From Candidatus Thorarchaeota archaeon (GTDB taxonomy: Archaea; Asgardarchaeota; Thorarchaeia; Thorarchaeales; Thorarchaeaceae), in NCBI GenBank assembly GCA_029855935.1, contig JAGSHN010000014.1, positions 1 through 29,245 of the forward strand: 29,245 bases of DNA. The letters run 5' to 3'. The notes beneath the pieces were generated by a model, which did not search any database, was not told the DNA's origin, and worked only from the letters and a program-made list of their open reading frames with translations. The translations under genes were made by a program, and so were the position numbers. Of the stretch, positions 1 to 6,819 are shown in pieces (the stretch's first letter is position 1; every line of letters starts with the position of its first letter).

Positions 1-635
1 TAGAATTCACTGGGGCAATCGATGGAACTCTTACACTACTTGTGTCAACTGATATCTTGGGCGACCTTCAAGTACATTCACTGAACATAGCTACCTCGGC
101 TGAACAGGAACACTCAGAGCAAGAGCTAGAGGATGCTGCGAGAGAGATGAGAACACAATATGACGAGTTCCTGTCAGAATTCGCCTTTCCTGTAGTATTC
201 AGCACTACTCTGATATTGGGATGGACAGCAATTGAAGCTGCGGCATCTCCCTTGGCGATTGGCACAAACTTGGGAGCCCTACTGGTGATGCTTGCTGCTT
301 GGACTGCATTGTTTGTATCTTTTTTTGCGTATCTCTTCTATACTGTAGATGCGGGAATGACCAATCCCTTTGCTGCAGCCGCATCACTGCTCGAACTCCT
401 GATAGGAATGCTTTGCGACAGCAAATATGTACGCTTGGCTCTTGGCAGGGCATGGTGCATATTTGATATATGGAGAACACTACGATCTGTCGACCTGGGG
501 GTGCCTTCTGGCTCTCGCAAAATAGGCCTCTGGTCTGCTACAATCATACTAGCAAAGGTAACGGTCTTGGTCACTTGTATCTATTACATCTCCAAGTTCT
601 TGGGGATGGGATTTGAGGGTCAACCGATGGGGTAG
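1..635 (+). CDS. Family A membrane protein, C-terminal part (5' end outside window)
   Basis: The reading frame is open from base 3 to the TAG at 633-635, giving 210 residues, so the gene enters from the left edge. A GTG at 42 could be taken as a start, but the residues before it fit the family. The first about 20 residues, including LLVSTDILGDLQ, align with the post-domain linker of the complete member at 2849-4150 (HIHVKSDLLGNWE) and of the member at 28187 (ALWVDLLGMW). An acidic Glu/Gln-rich stretch (EQEHSEQELEDAAREM) follows, as in the relatives. Four hydrophobic segments come next (approximately FPVVFSTTLILGWTAIEAA, LLVMLAAWTALFVSFFAYLF, PFAAAASLLELLIGML, IILAKVTVLVTCIYYI). The LamG-like domain is expected just outside the window. 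The function is unknown. The companion gene at 643 starts 8 bp downstream, so the two are probably co-transcribed. Confidence 0.75.
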   Translation, partial: EFTGAIDGTLTLLVSTDILGDLQVHSLNIATSAEQEHSEQELEDAAREMRTQYDEFLSEFAFPVVFSTTLILGWTAIEAAASPLAIGTNLGALLVMLAAWTALFVSFFAYLFYTVDAGMTNPFAAAASLLELLIGMLCDSKYVRLALGRAWCIFDIWRTLRSVDLGVPSGSRKIGLWSATIILAKVTVLVTCIYYISKFLGMGFEGQPMG

Positions 636-642
636 AAATACT

Positions 643-1296
643 ATGACCGAACGGCAACTCCTCTTTCTCAGGATCTTCGGGATATTCGGAATGGTGTTCC
701 TGATAATCCTGCTTGTTCGGATAGCGGATTTCTGTTTCGAACACAATCGTGGGCCTGTTCTTCTGCGACGTGTTGGACGATTTTTCTGTGGGACCTTCGA
801 GCGAGCAATGGCAACCTACGGCACATCCCACGTTGTGTTTCAAGTCTTCATTGCATTCTTGCTCTTGTGGGGCTATCACTACGACAGAGACACTGGAGTC
901 ATAACGATTGAAGAACTTCTGATAGTCATTCTATTCTTCGCACCTTTTCTTGTCATCTTCCTATACATGGCGTACAGAGACCTGTCAAAGCGGTTCGGGA
1001 GAAGAGAGATGACAGAGAGAGAGCGGGCTTGGGAACAGGCCTGGGAACAACTCCCAATAGACACAATAGTAGGAGCAATAGAGACGGCTTTTCGTCAGTC
1101 TACACCTGACAGGACCACATTCAAAGAAGCGGTATGCGCTCTTCTCACGAAGTACGAGAAGATGCATCACGGAAGAACGCGAGATATCTATGCCCGCGCA
1201 TTTGAACAACTGCTAGCACGAAACGACGAGTGTTCGGAGGCATTCAGGGAAGTCTACGAGGAGTGGTATGCTAGAGATTTGCAAGGTGGGGACTAG
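643..1296 (+). CDS. Companion B membrane protein (3 TM plus charged helical tail)
   Basis: ATG at 643 lies 7 bp after the stop of the preceding gene and was chosen over the upstream TTG at 613, which would overlap that gene. The protein has 217 aa. Hydrophobic segments lie at roughly residues 5-29, 68-82 and 92-115, followed by a basic stretch and a soluble C-terminal half rich in Glu/Arg that begins REMTERERAWEQAW. That start closely resembles RKMTEEERFDALLRV in the protein at 6065-6610, and the architecture matches 2124-2759, which suggests a paralogous companion family (called B here). The tail is predicted to be cytosolic and alpha-helical. I recognise no catalytic motif. The tight spacing implies an operon with the family A gene before it and perhaps a membrane complex; that is inference. 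Confidence 0.8.
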   Translation: MTERQLLFLRIFGIFGMVFLIILLVRIADFCFEHNRGPVLLRRVGRFFCGTFERAMATYGTSHVVFQVFIAFLLLWGYHYDRDTGVITIEELLIVILFFAPFLVIFLYMAYRDLSKRFGRREMTERERAWEQAWEQLPIDTIVGAIETAFRQSTPDRTTFKEAVCALLTKYEKMHHGRTRDIYARAFEQLLARNDECSEAFREVYEEWYARDLQGGD

Positions 1297-1704
1297 TGTG
1301 TGACATTGCCAGAACGCTATCGTTGTCAACAATGTGGGCACCAGTAAGACATAGAATATCGACAGTCCTGATTGATAGGCGGGATAAGACGACGATGCTC
1401 GTTCGTTGAGGCGATGACAAGTGCATGCCACTGGGCAACGTTGGCTCTTGCAGAACCGCTTACGGTGTTCAGGTTCGGATACGTGTCCAGTTCGTTTGAG
1501 AGGATAGTGAGGTCGTTGCGAAGGCCGTTCTGTAGTGTCAACGAAGCGGCCTATCCGAGCACCGACTGGCAGTGGGGGTGCGTATCGCTCCGTGGCCCGG
1601 TGCGAAATTACCTTGCGAGTCAGCTGGCACCTGAACTCCTCCAGAGAGGCATTGAATCTCTGAAGACTCATCCTGCTGTGAGGTATGCTCGGACTGCGTA
1701 GGTC
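1297..1704. other. Stretch without a recognisable gene
   Basis: About 400 bp between the B-type gene and the next membrane protein. Open frames exist on both strands (+ 1372-1701, - 1213-1671), but their translations are Arg/Ser/Cys-rich and lack family features. The region may hold a decayed gene, such as the lost N-terminal part of a family A protein whose membrane tail survives at 1705-2109, but I cannot align it convincingly. Confidence 0.4.
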
Positions 1705-2109
1705 TTGGTCGGCTCGGTCAGATTCCTTGATCTCTCAACGGCAGTGCTTGTCTCATCAACAATTGGTGCTGTCCTCCTGACCGCAGTATTCTTAGGAGCT
1801 GCCTACTCACTCATACCTGTGGCCGCAGGATTGTTTGGATATGCAGAGGCGGGAGTCGTCTGGCCTGTGGTGCTTGTTCAGGCCATAATCTATCTTGGCT
1901 TCTGGCTATTGGGCGAGTTCAATCTGGAGACGCTCGCTGGCAGCATTCTTCGTGTCTACCACTTTCTATGCCTTCTCTACGGCCCGTTTCCAGATGTCAC
2001 TTATGACATCTTTTCCCTGCCGTGGTTGAGCTGGGCAACAATCTGTTTCCTACTGGGTACTACGTCTCTTGCAGCTGCGAATATTGTCTACTATTTTGGG
2101 TTGGCCTAG
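1705..2109 (+). CDS. Small membrane protein, possibly the surviving tail of a family A gene
   Basis: The 134-codon frame begins at a TTG; an internal GTG near 1744 is an alternative, so the start is uncertain. The product is almost entirely hydrophobic, with four probable TM helices (for example VLVSSTIGAVLLTAVFLGA, VVWPVVLVQAIIYLGFWLL, ILRVYHFLCLLYG and WATICFLLGTTSLAAANIVYY). No SD precedes the TTG. Its TAG at 2107-2109 overlaps the strong SD of the B-type gene at 2124. This is the same order as membrane protein then B companion elsewhere in the window, so it may be the C-terminal remnant of a family A member whose N-terminal domain was lost. The function is unknown. Confidence 0.5.
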   Translation: MVGSVRFLDLSTAVLVSSTIGAVLLTAVFLGAAYSLIPVAAGLFGYAEAGVVWPVVLVQAIIYLGFWLLGEFNLETLAGSILRVYHFLCLLYGPFPDVTYDIFSLPWLSWATICFLLGTTSLAAANIVYYFGLA

Positions 2110-2116
2110 GAGGTGA
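2107..2116 (+). promoter_or_regulatory. Shine-Dalgarno site
   Basis: TAGGAGGTGA ends 7 bases before the ATG at 2124. It decides that start over an in-frame upstream codon at 2022, which lies inside the previous gene. Confidence 0.8.
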
Positions 2117-2123
2117 ATTCACA

Positions 2124-2759
2124 ATGGTTGACACATCAACGATTCTAATTGTCATTCTTGGAGGAGCAATTGTTTCAATCCTCTTGGGTCTTACATGGTA
2201 TGTTGAAGGCTTTGTCTACCAGTACTACCGACTGAGTTCGATTGTTCCATCTACTCGTCTGCACATACTTATTCTTCGGTTCTATTCGGAAAGACCCGCT
2301 GTTTTGGATATAACAATCTACACACTAGGCATCATAGGATGTGCGATATCTATTCTCGTGGGTCACGCTGTGAGTGGTTCTTTTGGCGTAGCAATTGCAC
2401 TCATTGTAGGGCTCGCCTACTTATGGCAGTTCAAAGCCGGTTTGCGGCTGAAAGATCGTATTGAGAAAAGACTGACAACGGATAGCAAAAGAGGATTGAC
2501 GATACGGGAAAAGGACCCACTTCTCCAACAGCAACATTATATGATGCTTATTCGGAAAAAACTCCAATACTCGCAGAATCCAGTTGAAGACTTTAAGGAG
2601 TACGTAGAGTTCCTTCTGAGCCAAGTAGAACCTGCACCAGAAGTTATAGAGAGAATCTTGCACCGATATGCAAAGGGAAGAGATGAGATAGCAACTCTGG
2701 CACAGAACCTGCTAGAACAGCATTTCAAATCGGAAAAACAGTCAGTTTCTGAAGAATAG
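2124..2759 (+). CDS. Companion B membrane protein
   Basis: ATG at 2124 follows a near-consensus SD. The protein has 211 aa. TM segments: residues about 4-26 (ILIVILGGAIVSILLGLTWYV) and two more around 70-110 (ITIYTLGIIGCAISILVGHAV and GVAIALIVGLAYLWQF). A Lys/Arg/Glu-rich tail of about 95 residues follows, including REKDPLLQQQHYMMLIRKKL and a helical end. The plan of three TM helices then a charged helical tail matches 643-1296 and 6065-6610. The gene is probably translationally linked to the upstream membrane gene, whose stop codon lies in its SD. No enzymatic motif is visible and the function is unknown. Confidence 0.8.
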   Translation: MVDTSTILIVILGGAIVSILLGLTWYVEGFVYQYYRLSSIVPSTRLHILILRFYSERPAVLDITIYTLGIIGCAISILVGHAVSGSFGVAIALIVGLAYLWQFKAGLRLKDRIEKRLTTDSKRGLTIREKDPLLQQQHYMMLIRKKLQYSQNPVEDFKEYVEFLLSQVEPAPEVIERILHRYAKGRDEIATLAQNLLEQHFKSEKQSVSEE

Positions 2760-2848
2760 TATGGTTTCTAAGAGGCAGATCGGAGTCTCTCTACTGAAAA
2801 AGACATATGGGCTCTATTCAATGAGAAGCTCCTTCAGGACATAGTTAC

Positions 2849-4150
2849 ATGACGTGGTCGAGCATAGCGACAGGAAGCGGCTGGCACGGTCCGTGCTACG
2901 TCCACGTCCTGGACAGACCGTTCAGACTCTATCAGCTCAGCGAGTTCTCCGTCACGGGCGAACTGCGACAGAGCTACCACACGATGGGCAAGACATATGT
3001 GGCTCTCTACGATGAGAACATGCAGCGCGTGATGATGATACTCTTCGGCGACTCGTGGTACTCCTCGTCAAAGGGCTACTTCAACGTCTACTTCTATCCT
3101 CAGGGCGCTTCATCGTCGTACCGCTCCTCAGGCTACATCTACTCCTCCTTCAGGAAGACGGGGAGGCTCTGGTGGGACGAGTACGATGGCAGTCCGCAGG
3201 GCGCCATCTTTGCCAGCATCGATGGACAGGGATCGTCCTATCCGCTGGCGAGCGTCATCAACGCGTCGCGGGTCATCAAGTACGTTGCCATCCTCGGCTA
3301 CAGGGCCTACTCCTATCCCCTCGTCGAGATGAGGGTCCACGACATCAGAGTTGTCGCGGACCTGAACAGACACAATCCCAACGCACAGGACCCCGATGAG
3401 CCTGTGGCCTATGATGGGACAGCAGGAGCACAGAACGATTGTGCGGGTGCCGAGGCTGCAAGGTACAGTGACGAGGTGCAGAATGATGTTGAGACATACT
3501 GGACTGGTCCGTGGCCAGAGGTGCACGTCGTTGCTCATCGTGTCGACTCTGACGAGAGCCAGTTTCACATTCACGTGAAGAGCGACCTGCTCGGCAACTG
3601 GGAGATTGTCGAACTATCTGCAAACACCTTCGGACTGCAGGCTCTCTCGGACTCTGAATATGAGGCTCTTCAGGATGATACGGCGGAAACCATAGACAGC
3701 ATCTGGGACGAGACACTCTTCTATGCCGCACTTGCAATGCAGATATCGTGGCTCGCCCTCGCTGTCGCGGGTACTCTTGTGTGGTTTGGTGCAAGCACTT
3801 GGTATTTCATTATCGCATTGGCGGTATGGGTCGGCACCTTTACAGCCTACGTCCTTCTGCTCTATCAGTCATTTGTTGAGAGAGGAATGTTTGGTTTTGC
3901 ATATGCAAGGAGGTTTCTCTTGTCTATCATAGGACTAGTAGCGAACATTGTTGCTTCCATGAGAGGCCTTCTAGGTCTTGGTGTGAAGGACCCATTGAAG
4001 CTGAGGAGATACTGGAGCAGGTACGGTTTTAGGAGGATGACAAAGAGCGGGCCAAAGGGTCGCGTCGCCTCTGGAGTTCTTGTTGCATCAATGTTCTTGC
4101 TTGTACTTACTGCTCTATTGGCATCTCTTATCTACATTGGAGGGAACTAA
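2849..4150 (+). CDS. Family A protein: LamG-like (jelly-roll) domain fused to a multi-TM C-terminus (complete)
   Basis: 433 aa from ATG 2849; no in-frame start exists upstream of it before a TGA. Residues about 1-190 look like a concanavalin/LamG-type beta-sandwich: GWHGPCYVHVLDRPFRLY near the start, then MGKTYVALYDENMQ, FNVYFYPQG, WWDEYDG and YPLVEMRVHDI. Residues 195-245 are an acidic linker. SDLLGNWE (245-252) is shared with the other members. Four hydrophobic segments follow (about 290-313, 318-341, 354-376, 408-430) with a basic loop between the last two. There is no signal peptide; the domain starts at the N-terminus, so its topology is uncertain. The first 560 bp are rich in G/C-ending codons, while the membrane part is less so, giving a chimeric look. 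A binding role for the domain (glycan or protein) is inferred from the fold only. Confidence 0.85.
   Translation: MTWSSIATGSGWHGPCYVHVLDRPFRLYQLSEFSVTGELRQSYHTMGKTYVALYDENMQRVMMILFGDSWYSSSKGYFNVYFYPQGASSSYRSSGYIYSSFRKTGRLWWDEYDGSPQGAIFASIDGQGSSYPLASVINASRVIKYVAILGYRAYSYPLVEMRVHDIRVVADLNRHNPNAQDPDEPVAYDGTAGAQNDCAGAEAARYSDEVQNDVETYWTGPWPEVHVVAHRVDSDESQFHIHVKSDLLGNWEIVELSANTFGLQALSDSEYEALQDDTAETIDSIWDETLFYAALAMQISWLALAVAGTLVWFGASTWYFIIALAVWVGTFTAYVLLLYQSFVERGMFGFAYARRFLLSIIGLVANIVASMRGLLGLGVKDPLKLRRYWSRYGFRRMTKSGPKGRVASGVLVASMFLLVLTALLASLIYIGGN
3110..3251 (+). repeat. 142-bp sequence repeated in inverse at 29104-29245
   Basis: All 142 bases are identical, base by base, to the reverse complement of 29104-29245. 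It encodes about residues 88-134 of the LamG-like domain. The match runs to the window edge, so the true repeat may be longer. Beyond 3251 the two copies diverge. Confidence 0.95.
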
Positions 4151-4208
4151 GGACAATGCTGGCCTCTAAGTCAGTCTTTGTTCATGAATCACTGTGGAGG
4201 AACAGACT

Positions 4209-4616
4209 ATGCATCTTGATTGGCTTCTGCTAGGCGCAATTGTAGGCTTCTTGATAATGACTGTCTTGGAAGCGGGAAGTGTCTATGGCATTCGACATCT
4301 CAGAGAACCTGAGAAAGCATGTCCAGCGATTGGCATCTTGTATCTCAGAGCAGTGGAGCGGCGAAGTACAAAGTTCACATATGAGATTGTCGCGTTGGAA
4401 GCTCCTCTTCTGTGTATCCTTCTGGCAGGATATCTCCTTGCGCCATCCGAACTCGTAGACTTCTTGTTCGCACGTCCTGTTCCTTCTATCAACTTATTCC
4501 TAACTCTTGCGTTGGCGGGCTTTCTCGTTGCCGTCTGTTGGACAACAGAAACAACGGAGGGGCCGACTGATGAGGAGGAGCCGACAGATGAGGAGTCCGA
4601 ATTGGAACCAGCATAG
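4209..4616 (+). CDS. Small membrane protein with acidic C-terminal tail
   Basis: ATG 4209 is preferred over GTG 4194 because GGAGG (4196-4200) sits 8 bases before the ATG. The protein has 135 aa, with TM helices at roughly residues 4-21, 58-77 and 93-111, then a strongly acidic tail with a repeated PTDEE motif (EGPTDEEEPTDEESELEPA). It lies 58 bp after the family A gene and is probably in the same transcript. It occupies the companion position, though its sequence is unlike the other B or C proteins. The function is unknown. Confidence 0.7.
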   Translation: MHLDWLLLGAIVGFLIMTVLEAGSVYGIRHLREPEKACPAIGILYLRAVERRSTKFTYEIVALEAPLLCILLAGYLLAPSELVDFLFARPVPSINLFLTLALAGFLVAVCWTTETTEGPTDEEEPTDEESELEPA

Positions 4617-4633
4617 TCGTCTTCAGCATCGCA

Positions 4634-4783
4634 ATGTCATTCTTGGTTCAGCAGGTCTATGAGATGCAGGTGCAACGGATTCAAGATGCAATCAGAGGTA
4701 CCATTCATCCTATTGTAGCTCTTCTGGTTGTGGTTGCGCTGGCGACTGCAATCCGTGCACAGGAGTCATTATCGCGTTCCTGA
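4634..4783 (+). CDS. Possible 49-aa single-TM protein
   Basis: ATG 4634 to TGA 4781-4783. The product starts MSFLVQQVYEMQVQRIQDAI, with a helical Gln/Arg-rich stretch and then one TM helix (HPIVALLVVVALATAI). It could be a small membrane gene 17 bp after the previous stop, or a remnant of the helix-plus-first-TM region of a family A protein, which has the same order of elements. No clear SD. In the remaining 250 bp up to 5036 I see no gene. Confidence 0.3.
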   Translation: MSFLVQQVYEMQVQRIQDAIRGTIHPIVALLVVVALATAIRAQESLSRS

Positions 4784-5036
4784 TCAGACTGAGAGGAGCG
4801 AGGTTGTGCGAGCAGAGGGCTGAGTCAATAGGGACCTGAGATAGATGGTCGCCACAGCAGGACTCTTGGGCGTCTTGCCTTGTCCTTGGGTGGGCCACAC
4901 CCTTCTCCACAAGACTCATTACCGATGAGCTCCACTCTGCACGATGTTCTTGAGGCAGGTTACACAGGTCCCGTCTTGGTGCAACTACTTCCAACCCCGA
5001 AACGATCTCTCTATGTTCAGTCGGGGCTGACGGTCC

Positions 5037-5045
5037 GGGAGGTGA
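5037..5045 (+). promoter_or_regulatory. Shine-Dalgarno site
   Basis: GGGAGGTGA lies 4 bases before the TTG at 5050 and supports that unusual start codon. Confidence 0.65.
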
Positions 5046-5049
5046 TTCT

Positions 5050-5475
5050 TTGAGAGGTACATCTCTCATCTTGGCCATTGAACTCCTCTCAGTTGCGGAG
5101 ATCATTCTCCGTCTCGTGGTGGTCTTCTTTGCGTTCTTGATTCCACTCCTTGCCATCTTCCTCTTGGACTGGATATTCTTCTACTGGAGGCCTCAAGGTA
5201 GACCTGTGCGGGTGTATCTTGCACATCCAAGACTGGTCGGCGTGCTCGCGGATGTCCTCTTTTTTCTGGTTGGTACGGTCGTCTCCTTTTTCACCTTCGG
5301 GTATGTCTTCTACATAATGGTGGTATCCGTCCTGATACCTGAGGCGCCTCCCATAGTCGGAATGGCAATGGGTGCAGGTATGACTCCGTTAGTACTACTC
5401 GACTATCTCATACGGGACCGCAAAGAGAGACTGCAGAGAATCAGACGGCGATATGAGTCGGCCACTGAGGATTGA
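5050..5475 (+). CDS. Companion C membrane protein
   Basis: 141 aa from a TTG start supported by an SD. Hydrophobic segments: about residues 6-40 (probably one long or two TM), 62-90 and 98-120. The C-terminal end is charged, LLDYLIRDRKERLQRIRRRY. That end resembles LLDYRREKREALDR in the protein at 27762-28187, which is also exactly 141 aa, so I treat the two as paralogous companions (family C). The function is unknown. Its neighbours are other membrane proteins on the same strand. Confidence 0.75.
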   Translation: MRGTSLILAIELLSVAEIILRLVVVFFAFLIPLLAIFLLDWIFFYWRPQGRPVRVYLAHPRLVGVLADVLFFLVGTVVSFFTFGYVFYIMVVSVLIPEAPPIVGMAMGAGMTPLVLLDYLIRDRKERLQRIRRRYESATED

Positions 5476-5535
5476 CCGCGCTCGTCTTGCAGATGTTGGC
5501 CTGAGACAGAAGAGCGCGTTGTTGAGACTGCATAG

Positions 5536-5833
5536 TGCCGCAAGAAACTTCTCTACAACCGAATTCAGCAGAGGACCTGCCTATTCTGTCCGAGTGGCGA
5601 TGTATCACGGCGAGCCGAGGGCTATCAGATATGCGGCCGTCTGTAGAGGTCTAGTTGACGCAGGAATTGTCTACTGGTGGAGAGGTTGGTGACCTGTCCC
5701 ATATGCGGGCTACCTGAGGCTGAGAGTGGGCAGGTATGTTCGTCTCTGTGATTGCAATCCAACCTCTGGGAGGTGCAACTCTTCAGTCGAGGTCTATGAG
5801 GAACCAGACCAGCTACCGCTTCTGGATCGTTGA
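5536..5833 (+). pseudogene. Probable remnant of a Cys-rich zinc-ribbon protein
   Basis: Frame 1 (5536-5646) reads a Cys-rich peptide with TCLFCPSGD then GYQICGRL and a stop. The same frame resumes after two stops with LVTCPICGLPEAESGQVC (ending 5751). A shift to another frame gives RLCDCNPTSGRCNSSVEVYE and ends at 5833. Repeated CxxC pairs with a third Cys look like zinc ribbons broken by stops and a frameshift. A continuous + frame at 5453-5692 overlaps it but lacks any recognisable feature. I cannot exclude chance. No better candidate exists for the gap 5476-6064. Confidence 0.3.
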
Positions 5834-6064
5834 TTGGCCCTGCTGTCACACCGATGGGGAGGGGCCGCACTCATCTTTTCAGATATGCGCTGAGTCCTGA
5901 CAGGATGGTAGAGTGCCCGGAACAACGGTATGATGCAGGACGCTGGGGACGAGAAAATAGCATCATCTTCGCGCCAAATACTTATGTTAGGGTCTCTCTG
6001 GGATTGTTCCTGCCCTGGCGGTTCGATGCTGGGAACTATGGCCCACTGGGTGGTGACAGGTAGG

Positions 6065-6610
6065 ATGAGTGGCATCTATGCTCTCGTTGCGGCGGTCTTG
6101 TTCCTTCTTCTTCTTGCTGTGGCGGACAGGAACAAGGCCCGTTTCACCAATCGAGTACTATTGAGAGTCAGAGAGTTTCTTCATTCATCTCGAAAGACCT
6201 ATTTTGCTCTGTACTTTACCAGTCTTGTCTTCATTGCTATCTCTTTCAATTTGTTTGTAGGCGAGTCCGGAGACCGTTTTCTTCAGGAAGCATTCACCTG
6301 GCCAATCCAACTCTTCATCTGGCTGAATATGACTGCACTCGTAGTATTGTACAGTCTTGGTAGATTCAGAAGGAAGATGACAGAAGAAGAGAGATTTGAT
6401 GCCCTGCTCAGAGTCTTCGAGGAGACTGTTGAGAGAGCACCAACTCCTGCTGAGGGCATTGATCACGTCCTAGAGTATATCACTGAGTACCGTGACGAGT
6501 TTCCTCACGAGTTTCCAAGAGACATCCCTGGACGGTTCCTAGCGTATCTCTCGAAGAGGGATGATGCAATTGGCAGAGAAGCACGAGAGAGATGCAAAAC
6601 AATTCAATAG
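6065..6610 (+). CDS. Companion B membrane protein
   Basis: The frame is open from 5930, but ATG 6065 is preferred: a GGTGGTGA element lies about 10 bases before it and the protein then begins directly with TM helix 1 (MSGIYALVAAVLFLLLLAVA). 181 aa. TM helices lie at about residues 3-22, 44-63 and 83-103, then FRRKMTEEERFDALLRVFEE and a helical charged tail ending REARERCKTIQ. The MTE-ER element after the last TM is shared with 643-1296. The family A fragment at 6640 follows 30 bp downstream on the same strand. The function is unknown. Confidence 0.75.
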   Translation: MSGIYALVAAVLFLLLLAVADRNKARFTNRVLLRVREFLHSSRKTYFALYFTSLVFIAISFNLFVGESGDRFLQEAFTWPIQLFIWLNMTALVVLYSLGRFRRKMTEEERFDALLRVFEETVERAPTPAEGIDHVLEYITEYRDEFPHEFPRDIPGRFLAYLSKRDDAIGREARERCKTIQ

Positions 6611-6639
6611 GTCTTCCTGCACTTGGAACTCAGTCTGAC

Positions 6640-6819
6640 ATGACCTCGCGGAGTACTCCCACATAAGAGAAGCGTTTGTGGCTCTATTCGGTGAGGACAG
6701 GCAGATGGTGATGCTGATCCTGTGGGGTGATGCGTGGGTGGCTACCACGAAAGGCTGCTTCAACGTCTACTTCTATCCTCAGGGCGGTTCATCGTCGTAT
6801 CGCTCCTCAGGCTACATCT
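6640..6819 (+). pseudogene. Fragment F1 of the family A LamG-like domain
   Basis: Read in the frame of 6651, this encodes AFVALFGEDRQMVMLILWGD and then CFNVYFYPQGGSSSYRSSGY, aligning with residues about 45-97 of the protein at 2849-4150. Bases 6753-6819 match 3074-3140 at 64 of 67 positions. It begins with acATGAC like the intact gene, but the first about 40 codons are missing, there is no usable start, and the frame stops at 6824-6826. Homology ends abruptly at 6819, where the truncated NosD-like gene on the other strand begins. Confidence 0.85.

Noticed and set aside
2022-2123. Start of the B gene at 2022
   Set aside because: It would overlap the preceding gene by 88 bp; the SD at 2107-2116 fits ATG 2124.
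3055-3794. Overlapping open frames on both strands within the family A gene
   Set aside because: The 2849-4150 frame shows family similarity in three loci; the others are shadows of G/C-ending codons.
5830-6064. Open frames upstream of the B gene at 6065
   Set aside because: Translations (for example 5830-6063 and the 5930 extension) lack family features; an SD-like element and TM helix favour ATG 6065.
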